This document shows, in pieces, positions 1 to 6,340 of a stretch of DNA of 12,832 bases. Both the position numbers and the translations under genes were made by a program. The notes under the pieces were generated by a model. That model worked only from the letters and a program-made list of their open reading frames with translations. It was not told the origin of the DNA and searched no databases. The DNA lies in the NCBI GenBank assembly GCA_016793585.1, contig JAEUJR010000561.1, positions 1 through 12,832 on the forward strand, in the 5' to 3' direction. The stretch's first letter is position 1. Each line of letters begins with the position of its first letter. The stretch comes from Archangium sp. Its GTDB lineage: Bacteria > Myxococcota > Myxococcia > Myxococcales > Myxococcaceae.

Positions 1-1583
1 TCGGCGCGCTTGCGGAAGTAGAAGGTGTCGAGGTTGTTGGTGGCGAAGAACACCTTCGTCACCTGCCGCGTGCGCTCGAGCCACTGCACCGGCTTGTTGG
101 GGAAGGGCCCACCCGCGGTGACGACGGTCGAGCCTCCGCCCAGCAGCAGCGCGCCGTTCGTCTGATCGACCCACGAGGCGTTCGTCTGCGGGCCGTACTG
201 AATCGTCGTCTGGCTCGAGCAGTTCGCGCGAATGGTGCTCGCGAGCACGTTGGTGGCCGCGTCGTCGAGCGTGCGCCCGTCTGAGATGGCGTACACGTTT
301 CGGTTCGCGCAGAACTCGGGGAACGTCTGGTTGCGGCAGACGGTGCCGTCGCAGAACTGATCGGCGCCGCAGCGAATGCCGCAGCCGCCACAGTTGGTGA
401 GCGAGTTGGTGGGCGTGCAGGCGTTGTTGCAGCACGTCGAGTTGGCGCCGCAGGCGACTCCGCACGCGCCGCAGTCGGTGGGCGTCGTGAGCGACTTGCA
501 CTGGCCCTGGCAGCAGGCGCCCGACGCGCCGCACGCCGTTCCACAGGTGCCGCAGTTCGCGCCGTCGTTGCGGGTGTCGACGCAGCGGCCGTTGCAGCAG
601 TCACGGCCCGAGCCACACGCGTTCGTCGGGCTGCACGCCGCCGTGCAGGTGCCGTTGATGCACACGTTGCCGGCCGCGCACTGCGTGTCGAGCGTGCAGC
701 TCTGGCAGGAGTGGTTCGGCAGGCACACCCCCGAGGGACAATCGGTGCCCGTCTTGCAGCCGCGCTCGCAGGTGAAGTCGGCGCGGCAGTACTGGCCCAT
801 CGGGCACATGTCGGCGGCTCCGGGCAGGCAGGCGACACAGCGGTTGCTCGAGGTGTCGCACTTCGGCGTCGCGCCGCCGCACTGCGCGTCGGTGGTGCAC
901 TGCACGCACTGGCCGTTCGCCGAACACACCTGCCCCATCGGGCACGGCTGGTTCGCATTGCAGCCGTTCACGCAGACGTTCGACTGACACACCTGCCCGC
1001 GCGGGCACTGCGGGTCGTTCACGCACGCGACGCACGTCTTCGTCGACGGGTTGCAGAACGGCTTGCCCGGCGTCGTGCAGTCTCCGTCCATCACGCAGCC
1101 GACGCAGGTGTTCGTCGCGGGGTTGCACACGGGCAGCCCGGGCAGATTGCACTGCGCGTTCATCGTGCACGTCACGCACCGGCCCGCCGTCGCGTCGCAC
1201 ATGAGGCCCGACGGGCAGACCGGGTGCTGGGCCGAGCAGCCCGGCACGCACGCGTTGTTCTGACAGAGCTGGCCGGGGCCGCAGTGGCTGTCGTTCGCGC
1301 ACTCGACGCACGCCGCGCCCTCTTTGCAGTACTGGCCCAGCTCGCAGCGGCCGCGCTCGTCGCGGCACCCCGGAGCACAGGCCCCCGAGGGATCGCAGAC
1401 GAACCCTGCGCCGCACTGCTCGTCCGACAGGCACTCGACGCAGCTCTGCAGCGCTGGCGCACAGAACGGGCGATCGGTCGTGCAATCGGTGGCCGACTGG
1501 CAACGCGTGCCCGCCGTTCCACAATCACAGGCAGAGAGGAACGTGGTGAGGACCAGCACTTCGACTCGAACGGAGAATTTCAT
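1..1583 (-). CDS. Cys-rich tandem-repeat lipoprotein (C-terminus beyond left edge)
   Basis: The frame opens at ATG 1583 and stays open for 527 codons to the window edge, so the C-terminus is missing. The N-terminus has a lipoprotein signal: a hydrophobic run (residues 9-16) ends in a lipobox L16-S17-A18-C19, so C19 should be lipidated after signal peptidase II cleavage. Residue +2 is Asp, which in E. coli favours inner-membrane retention; whether this holds here is unknown. Residues 28-317 are about a dozen four-Cys modules of roughly 20-25 residues, roughly (N/T/D)DxxC-x5-8-C-x4-6-C-x2-C. Residues 318-405 change to a second type with CCNxxC and NCGxCGxxC motifs. I count close to 80 Cys by hand. 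From about residue 426 a nearly Cys-free domain begins that I do not recognise. Such arrays resemble myxobacterial Cys-rich repeat surface proteins (Myxo_Cys_RPT type). A structural or binding role in the envelope is inferred. It is divergent from the GGEEF gene. No clear Shine-Dalgarno site was seen. Confidence 0.88.
   Translation of the reverse strand, partial: MKFSVRVEVLVLTTFLSACDCGTAGTRCQSATDCTTDRPFCAPALQSCVECLSDEQCGAGFVCDPSGACAPGCRDERGRCELGQYCKEGAACVECANDSHCGPGQLCQNNACVPGCSAQHPVCPSGLMCDATAGRCVTCTMNAQCNLPGLPVCNPATNTCVGCVMDGDCTTPGKPFCNPSTKTCVACVNDPQCPRGQVCQSNVCVNGCNANQPCPMGQVCSANGQCVQCTTDAQCGGATPKCDTSSNRCVACLPGAADMCPMGQYCRADFTCERGCKTGTDCPSGVCLPNHSCQSCTLDTQCAAGNVCINGTCTAACSPTNACGSGRDCCNGRCVDTRNDGANCGTCGTACGASGACCQGQCKSLTTPTDCGACGVACGANSTCCNNACTPTNSLTNCGGCGIRCGADQFCDGTVCRNQTFPEFCANRNVYAISDGRTLDDAATNVLASTIRANCSSQTTIQYGPQTNASWVDQTNGALLLGGGSTVVTAGGPFPNKPVQWLERTRQVTKVFFATNNLDTFYFRKRA
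309..1502 (-). repeat. Coding tandem repeat: Cys-rich modules, two types
   Basis: This is the repeat-coding part of the lipoprotein gene, residues 28-425. The modules are degenerate at DNA level but regular in Cys spacing. The most similar adjacent pair has the cores CNPATNTCVGC and CNPSTKTCVAC, which suggests a recent duplication. The promoter-proximal section uses simple four-Cys modules. The distal section (residues about 318-405) uses the CC and NCGxCG type, repeated three times and followed by a degenerate partial unit. Confidence 0.8.
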
Positions 1584-1611
1584 GGGCACGCCAACCGGGA
1601 GGGTGTGGTGG

Positions 1612-1639
1612 GCGTCTGCCTACATTTCCCTCCAGACGC
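1612..1639. repeat. Perfect 7-bp inverted repeat in divergent intergenic region
   Basis: GCGTCTG (1612-1618) and CAGACGC (1633-1639) are exact inverted copies separated by 14 bases. They lie in the 101-base spacer between the divergent lipoprotein and GGEEF genes. The position suits an operator shared by both promoters or a hairpin in the lipoprotein leader transcript. No protein partner is known, and the stem is short enough to arise by chance in GC-rich DNA. Confidence 0.3.
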
Positions 1640-1684
1640 AAGGTCATGCCAGAACCCATTGAAACTCCCTGATAATGAGGGCGA

Positions 1685-2839
1685 ATGGATCCGGTCACGG
1701 CATTCCTCTTTGCGACCGTCTTGATGATGCTCAACGGCGCGGTGCTGGGGGTGATGCATCGTGACCTCGCCCCGGCGTTGCGGTCTCCGGCGTTCGGCTG
1801 GCGGGTGGGCACGCTGCTCATCGCCATCGGCTGTCTCGTGCTCGCGCTGCAGAAGTGGCTGCCGTCGTGGCTGGCGCTCACCATCGGCAACGGGTTGCTG
1901 CTCGCCGGGCTGGTCGCCTACCGCAACGCGATCGACCTCTTCGATGGGCACCAGGCGTCGCGGTTGCGGTGGCTGGGCCCTGTCGTGTTGGCGGCGGGCA
2001 TCGGCTGGTTCACGGCGGTGCGCGACGACTTCGCGATTCGCGTGGTGCTCGCCTCCATCGCCTGGGTGACGACGCTGGCGGGCTCGGCGCGGGCGCTGTG
2101 GCGCGGTCGCCAGGCAGAGGGCGCGTCGAGCCGGCTGGTGTTGATGGTGCTCTTCGTCGGGCTGGCGCTGGTGATGGTGTTTCGGGCCGGGTGGTTCGGG
2201 CTGCGGGCGGGGCCCGAGACCACCGTCGTCGACCCGGGAAGCTGGGTGAACGTGTTGACCCCGATGCTGGCGTCGACGCTGCCCATCATCGGCACCACGG
2301 CCTTCCTGCTGATGTGCTCCGAGCGCCTTCGCCGCGACTGGGAGCACGCGGCCTCGACCGATGCGCTGACCGGGCTGTGGAATCGCCGCACGCTGATCAG
2401 CCGTGGCGCGGCGGCCCTCGACGAGGCGCACCAGCACGGCAGGGGCCTGGCCGTCGCCGTCATCGACGTCGACCACTTCAAGTCGGTGAACGATCGGTTC
2501 GGGCACGAAGTCGGAGACGTCGCCCTGCAGCACGTGGCGAAGGCGCTGCGGTCGCAATGCCGCGCCGTCGATCTCGCCGCGCGCCACGGCGGCGAGGAGT
2601 TCGTCGTGCTGCTCAAGGACCTCGACGCAGCCAGCGCCGCAGACGCCGCCGAGCGCCTGAGAGCCGCCCTCGCCGCCACGCCGCTCGTGCACGGTGACCT
2701 GCGCCTCGAGCTCACCGCGTCGTTCGGAGTCACCACCCTCACGCGCGACGATCGGAGCTTCGACGACCTGCTCCGCCGCGCCGACGCAGCGCTGTACCGC
2801 GCGAAACACGAGGGCCGAAACCGTGTCGTCGTCGGCTGA
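1685..2839 (+). CDS. Membrane-bound diguanylate cyclase (GGEEF)
   Basis: A 384-residue protein with two parts. Residues 1-212 hold six or seven hydrophobic segments (about 4-24, 41-58, 62-79, 98-113, 118-135, 150-168, 191-211), an integral membrane sensor module I cannot assign to a named family. Residues 222-384 form a complete GGDEF domain. DALTGLWNRR (226-235) opens it, the metal-binding segment IDVDHFK covers 260-266, and the active-site loop is GGEEF at 302-306. GGEEF is a catalytically competent variant. An inhibitory I-site RxxD (R293-D296) lies exactly five residues before GGEEF, so product inhibition by c-di-GMP is expected. Predicted reaction: 2 GTP to c-di-GMP plus 2 pyrophosphate on the cytoplasmic face, tuned by an unknown membrane or periplasmic signal. 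The start is ATG 1685 with GAGGG (1677-1681) just upstream. The next gene on this strand follows after 77 bases and could be cotranscribed. Confidence 0.95.
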   Translation: MDPVTAFLFATVLMMLNGAVLGVMHRDLAPALRSPAFGWRVGTLLIAIGCLVLALQKWLPSWLALTIGNGLLLAGLVAYRNAIDLFDGHQASRLRWLGPVVLAAGIGWFTAVRDDFAIRVVLASIAWVTTLAGSARALWRGRQAEGASSRLVLMVLFVGLALVMVFRAGWFGLRAGPETTVVDPGSWVNVLTPMLASTLPIIGTTAFLLMCSERLRRDWEHAASTDALTGLWNRRTLISRGAAALDEAHQHGRGLAVAVIDVDHFKSVNDRFGHEVGDVALQHVAKALRSQCRAVDLAARHGGEEFVVLLKDLDAASAADAAERLRAALAATPLVHGDLRLELTASFGVTTLTRDDRSFDDLLRRADAALYRAKHEGRNRVVVG

Positions 2840-2916
2840 TGCCCCGCGGAGTGAAATGGCCGGGTCGTGCGTTTGCGGTGTGACAGCGCTTTCATAAGCT
2901 GCTTTTCCGCCCTCCG

Positions 2917-4872
2917 ATGCTCGCGACCGTCGTCCTCCTCGTTCTGGCCGTGCCCGACGTGCCGATGCCGCCGCCCCCGCCGGGCATGCGGGTCGTCGCG
3001 CAGGTGACCATCGAGGGTGACGCAGGGGTGGGCGCGGTCGAGGCCCCTGCGGTGCCTTCGGCGATCGAGCCGAAGCCCGTCGACGACGAAGACGACCCTG
3101 ACGCCGAGCTCGACGCCATGAAGGCGCTCGAAGAAGCCTCCATCGAAGCGCCTGCACAGACCCTGGCCGACACGGCCGTGCGCACCACGGTGCAGCAGCT
3201 GGGCACCGGCTCGCTCCTCAGAGATCGCCTCGACCAGGCGCTCGACCAGGCCGAGTGGAGCGGCGCCGAGCTGCCCTTCGAGCTGGGCGTCGTGGGTGAC
3301 GTGTCGACCTTCGACGTCTCGCTGGTGCGCGACCGCTACGACATTCCCGTCGAGATGCACCCGCTGGTGGCCCAGTACATTCGGTTCTTCCAGGGGCCTG
3401 GCCGCAAATGGTTCCGCCGGTGGATGAGCCGCAGCCATCGCTACATTCCCCTGATGCAGCCCATTCTCGAGTCGAAGGGGTTGCCGCGAGACACGGTGTA
3501 CCTCGCGATGATCGAGAGCGGCTTCAACACGCAGGCGAAGTCGTGGGCGCGCGCCGTCGGGCCGTGGCAGTTCATTCCCGGCACCGCGAAGATGTTCCGC
3601 CTCAAAGAGGACTTCTGGGTCGACGAGCGCCGCGACCCGATCAAGGCGACCAACGCCGCCGCCGACTACCTCGCCCTGCTCTACCAGACGCTCGGGCACT
3701 GGTACCTCGCGTGGGCCGGCTACAACACCGGCGGCGGGCGCGTGCGGAACATGATCGAGCGCTCGGGCACGCGCGACTTCTGGGAGCTCTCGGAGCTGAA
3801 GCACGGCTTCGCGAAAGAGACCAAGCACTACGTGCCCAAGCTGATCGCCTGCGCGCTGGTGGCGCGGCACCCCGAGGCGTTCGGGTTCTCGGCCGACGAG
3901 TTCGACCCTGAAGGGCCGTTCGAGTTCGACGAGGTGTCGCTGACCGACTCGGTCGATCTCGAGGTGCTGGCGACGAGCGCGGGCGTGACCCTCGAGGCGT
4001 TGAGCGAGCTGAACCCCGAGCTCAAGCGCTGGTGCACTCCGCCCGCGACGCCCGAGCAGCCGTACGTGCTGCGCATTCCCAAAGGCCGCAAGGCCACGTT
4101 CGACGAGACGTTCAGCAAGTACGCGCCGCAGGAGCGCCTGCACTTCAAGATTCACCGCGTCGAGAAGGGCGACACGCTGTCGAAGATCGCGCTCAAGCAC
4201 CACTCCGCGCAGGAGGCCATCATGCGCATGAACGGGCTCACCAGCGCGCGCTCCCTGCGCCTGGGCACCGACCTCGTCGTACCGGTGCCCAGCGCGACGG
4301 CGATGAAGGCGGGCAAGAGCGACACCGCGCTCGAGCGGCAGATCGCGCGGGCGCGACGCAGCGGCCTGTCGGCGGCGAGGCCAGAAGACGAGATTCCCGC
4401 GGGCACGCAGACGGGCTCGGGCAAGACGGTCACGGGCGGCACGGTGACGGTCGAGACCGAAGGCGGCAAGACGAAGGTGACGTATGGCGTGGCGAAGGGC
4501 GACTCGTTGTGGACGATCGCGCGCCGCTTCGACGTACGCGTCGCCGAGATGAAGGCGTGGAACGAGGTGCTGACGAGCAACCGCCTCAAGGTGGGCCTCG
4601 CGCTCGTCATCTGGCCGGGCCCGAAAGCAGACCTGATCAACACCGCAGCGCCAGCGAGCACGGCGGCGAACCCACCACCTCAGGCACCGGCGAAGGTCGA
4701 CGCGCCGAAGGTGGCCGCGGCGAAGGGCACCAAACACACCGTCGAGTCGGGTGACTCGTTGTGGTCGATCGCGCAGAAGTACGGCGCCTCGGTGACCGAC
4801 CTGAAGAGCTGGAACAACCTGGGCACCAGCAAGCTCAAGCGCGGGCAGGTGCTGGTCGTGGCCGCGCCCTGA
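2917..4872 (+). CDS. MltD-like lytic transglycosylase with three LysM domains
   Basis: A 651-residue protein predicted to cleave the MurNAc-GlcNAc bond of peptidoglycan to 1,6-anhydro products in the periplasm. Residues 1-12 form a short hydrophobic N-terminus without the usual basic residues, so export or anchoring is likely but the signal is weak; no alternative ATG, GTG or TTG exists before the in-frame stop at 2881. An acidic, proline-containing stretch covers about 17-80. The family-1 SLT domain spans about 174-320: catalytic Glu is E200 in AMIESGF, followed by AVGPWQFIPGTAKMF (213-227) and AGYNTGGGRV (267-276). Residues 341-388 resemble the degenerate LysM-like module of MltD (LNPELKRW, YVLRIP). 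Three clear LysM repeats follow at about 411-456, 521-567 and 605-650, each with the G-D-(S/T)-L core and separated by low-complexity linkers. The layout matches MltD with one extra LysM. It is convergent with the kinase-lobe gene. Confidence 0.93.
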   Translation: MLATVVLLVLAVPDVPMPPPPPGMRVVAQVTIEGDAGVGAVEAPAVPSAIEPKPVDDEDDPDAELDAMKALEEASIEAPAQTLADTAVRTTVQQLGTGSLLRDRLDQALDQAEWSGAELPFELGVVGDVSTFDVSLVRDRYDIPVEMHPLVAQYIRFFQGPGRKWFRRWMSRSHRYIPLMQPILESKGLPRDTVYLAMIESGFNTQAKSWARAVGPWQFIPGTAKMFRLKEDFWVDERRDPIKATNAAADYLALLYQTLGHWYLAWAGYNTGGGRVRNMIERSGTRDFWELSELKHGFAKETKHYVPKLIACALVARHPEAFGFSADEFDPEGPFEFDEVSLTDSVDLEVLATSAGVTLEALSELNPELKRWCTPPATPEQPYVLRIPKGRKATFDETFSKYAPQERLHFKIHRVEKGDTLSKIALKHHSAQEAIMRMNGLTSARSLRLGTDLVVPVPSATAMKAGKSDTALERQIARARRSGLSAARPEDEIPAGTQTGSGKTVTGGTVTVETEGGKTKVTYGVAKGDSLWTIARRFDVRVAEMKAWNEVLTSNRLKVGLALVIWPGPKADLINTAAPASTAANPPPQAPAKVDAPKVAAAKGTKHTVESGDSLWSIAQKYGASVTDLKSWNNLGTSKLKRGQVLVVAAP

Positions 4873-4908
4873 CGACGCGCCCACGAGCTCGTTCGACGTC
4901 GCACAGCT

Positions 4909-4924
4909 CGAGCGGTGCCGCTCG
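4909..4924. terminator. Candidate bidirectional hairpin between convergent genes
   Basis: CGAGCGG (4909-4915) and CCGCTCG (4918-4924) form a perfect inverted repeat with a very tight centre; realistically this is a 6-bp stem with a GTGC loop. It sits in the 82-base gap between the 3' ends of the transglycosylase and kinase-lobe genes, where a bidirectional terminator is expected. No T-tract follows on either strand, so it is a weak intrinsic terminator at best. Confidence 0.35.
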
Positions 4925-4954
4925 TTCTCGGAGCACACCTCGCCAGAGCGGACG

Positions 4955-5740
4955 TCAGTCGGAGTACTTGCCGATGAGCACGTCGAGCGCGTCGTTCACC
5001 TGCGCGCACTCGGCCGCCGAGCCGATCGCCTGCATTCGGAGCATCACGGACTCCTCGGCTTGCTCGTAGCGCCTGAAGAGCCGGTCATCGTTTCGCGCGG
5101 CCACGGCGCGCTTGAGGCTCGCGAGCTCGGCCTCGGCCGCCCGCCGCCACGAGACGTCGCATACTGCCGTGCGCGGCTTCTTCGGGGTCGCCTGCTTCGG
5201 TGCGGGCTGGGGCAGCGCCACGGGCTGCAGCGGAGGTGGGGGCGCCACCTGAGCCTCGGGCCGCGGCGGCTCGACCGGAGCAGGCGGCTGCGAGGGGCTC
5301 ACCACCGCGTCACCGCGGTGCGCCTGCCGAAGCACGACGAGCCCGAGGCCTGCCCCAAGCACCACCAGACCGCCCACGAAGAGCACCAGCGGAAGCCTGC
5401 TCGCGCGCCTCGAGGGCAGCAGCTCGGTCTCGGGAAAACGCGTGTTGCCCGCGCCGGGCAGCGGCACCGTCTTCGCTTCCGACGGCAGCCTGGGCAGCAC
5501 CGCCAGCATCGCGGCGCGGCCATCGCTGGCGCGAGCGCGAGAGAGCTCTCTCGTCGTGGGCCGCAGTGAGGTCGCCTCTTCGAGAAAGACCTTCGCCGAC
5601 GGCCCATCGGCATCGGCCGAGGTGAGGCAGATGATGGCCTCCTGGCCGGTGTCGGGGTGGCGCGCGAGGTACAACACCCCTGCGCGGCCCGAGCCGAGCG
5701 TCTCGACGATGATGAAGCCGTTGACGTTCAGCCCCCGCAT
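4955..5740 (-). CDS. Single-pass membrane protein with truncated, degenerate Ser/Thr-kinase N-lobe
   Basis: A 261-residue protein. Residues 7-60 read like the start of a bacterial Hanks-type kinase: FIIVETLGSGRAGVLYLARH (9-28) matches the beta1-Gly-loop-beta2 pattern, TGQEAIICL (31-39) matches beta3, and VFLEEATSL (51-59) matches helix C. The beta3 Lys of the VAIK motif is Ile (I37), and no HRD or DFG segment follows, so no phosphotransfer is possible. A polar linker leads to one membrane segment at about 116-137, then a proline-rich stretch (148-190), then a helical C-terminal domain (191-261) with two Cys (C194, C245) that could pair in the periplasm. Inferred topology is N-terminus in the cytoplasm, C-terminus outside. 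The kinase-like part may serve as a binding or scaffolding module, or be the relic of a larger kinase. It lies 111 bases downstream of the YccF gene on the same strand, so cotranscription is possible. Confidence 0.82.
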   Translation of the reverse strand: MRGLNVNGFIIVETLGSGRAGVLYLARHPDTGQEAIICLTSADADGPSAKVFLEEATSLRPTTRELSRARASDGRAAMLAVLPRLPSEAKTVPLPGAGNTRFPETELLPSRRASRLPLVLFVGGLVVLGAGLGLVVLRQAHRGDAVVSPSQPPAPVEPPRPEAQVAPPPPLQPVALPQPAPKQATPKKPRTAVCDVSWRRAAEAELASLKRAVAARNDDRLFRRYEQAEESVMLRMQAIGSAAECAQVNDALDVLIGKYSD

Positions 5741-5851
5741 CGCGTCACCGGGAAGCTCTGCAGCGGGGCAGCGAAGGCTTGAGCGTCACGAAAGTTCCCC
5801 CAGCACGTCGAGGGCTCTAGCGCGTCTTCAGCCACCCGCCACTTTCCAGAC

Positions 5852-6229
5852 CTACCGAACCTCGCGCACCGTCACGCCGAACGGCATCAGCGCCAGCATC
5901 GCCAGCTTCACGTGCTGGAGCGCGAACGGAATGCCGATGATGCTGACCGCGAGGCCGAGGGCGAGCGTGAGGTGGGTGATGCAGATCCACACGCCGGCGA
6001 GCAGGAACCAGATGATGTTGAGCGGCAGGTTCGTCACGCCCCGCGGGCGCGAATCGTCGAAGTCCTTGCCGAAGGGGAACAGCGCGAGCCCCGCGAGCTT
6101 GAAGCACTGAAGCCCGAAGGGGATGCCCACGATCGTGAGGCACAACACCAGACCGGCAAGCACGTACTCGAGCGCAGTGACGATTCCACCACCGAGCACC
6201 GCCCACAGCAGGTTGAGCAGAGGCCGCAT
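5852..6229 (-). CDS. yccF: YccF-family inner-membrane protein
   Basis: A 125-residue membrane protein whose two halves repeat each other, as is typical of YccF. Half one has NLLWAVLGG (6-14) and GIPFGLQCFKLAGLALFPFG (35-54). Half two has NIIWFLLAGVW (71-81) and GIPFALQHVKLAMLALMPFG (99-118). Each half carries hydrophobic segments ending in the (I/V)(V/I)GIPF(G/A)LQ signature. The molecular function of YccF is not established; E. coli YccF is an inner-membrane protein of similar size. The reading frame stays open far upstream, but the family N-terminus and an adjacent AGGAG fix the start at 6229. It is divergent from the macroglobulin pair and upstream of the kinase-lobe gene. Confidence 0.9.
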   Translation of the reverse strand: MRPLLNLLWAVLGGGIVTALEYVLAGLVLCLTIVGIPFGLQCFKLAGLALFPFGKDFDDSRPRGVTNLPLNIIWFLLAGVWICITHLTLALGLAVSIIGIPFALQHVKLAMLALMPFGVTVREVR

Positions 6230-6231
6230 GA

Positions 6232-6239
6232 CTCCTCTT
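6232..6239 (-). promoter_or_regulatory. Ribosome binding site fixing the YccF start
   Basis: On the minus strand AAGAGGAG lies two bases before the ATG at 6229 (the GAGG core is four bases away). The frame is open upstream for hundreds of bases, so this site, together with the family N-terminus, decides the start. The spacing is shorter than usual. Confidence 0.55.
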
Positions 6240-6272
6240 ACGCGCTCCTTGACGGGTGATTGCGGCACGTCT

Positions 6273-6298
6273 GGAACTTCCCGACACCCCACGGCGTC
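6273..6298 (+). promoter_or_regulatory. Candidate ECF sigma-factor promoter for the macroglobulin genes
   Basis: GGAAC (6273-6277) is followed after 17 bases by CGTC (6295-6298). This is the general -35/-10 pattern of many ECF sigma factors (GGAAC, 16-17 spacer, CGTC). A start of transcription around 6305 would leave a leader of roughly 35 bases before the ATG at 6341. The element lies only in the divergent spacer and points at the macroglobulin pair. It rests on motif match alone. Confidence 0.4.
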
Positions 6299-6327
6299 CT
6301 GCGCATAGACTTCGGGCGCTTCAGCTC

Positions 6328-6333
6328 GAGGGG
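6328..6333 (+). promoter_or_regulatory. Ribosome binding site fixing the first macroglobulin start
   Basis: GAGGGG ends seven bases before ATG 6341. An earlier in-frame ATG at 6260 has no such site and would place about 27 non-signal residues before the membrane segment, so 6341 is preferred. Confidence 0.6.
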
Positions 6334-6340
6334 AACCACC

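Noticed and set aside
59..1528. Minus-strand frames over the lipoprotein gene in the other two phases
   Set aside because: They are Arg/Ala-rich without the regular Cys pattern or a signal sequence. The real frame runs off the edge from ATG 1583.
1659..1676. TTGAAA and GATAAT as a sigma-70 promoter for the GGEEF gene
   Set aside because: GATAAT is a fair -10, but the spacing to TTGAAA is only about 6 bases and no good -35 lies at 16-18 bases. The start would also be nearly leaderless.
376..1724. Several plus-strand open frames across the Cys-rich region
   Set aside because: They are opposite the Cys-module array; their His/Pro/Gln-rich repeats only mirror the module periodicity. The minus-strand frame has a lipobox and regular Cys spacing.
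1918..4938. A very long open frame on the minus strand opposite the GGEEF and transglycosylase genes
   Set aside because: Its translation is Arg/Ala/His-rich with no domain or motif, and the plus-strand genes carry full catalytic motifs. It is a by-product of high third-position GC.
5791..5798. GGAACTTT on the minus strand upstream of the kinase-lobe gene as an ECF promoter
   Set aside because: No CGTC or similar -10 follows at 16-18 bases.
6260..6340. An upstream ATG for the first macroglobulin gene
   Set aside because: No ribosome site precedes it, it would bury the membrane anchor behind 27 extra residues, and it lies upstream of the candidate promoter.
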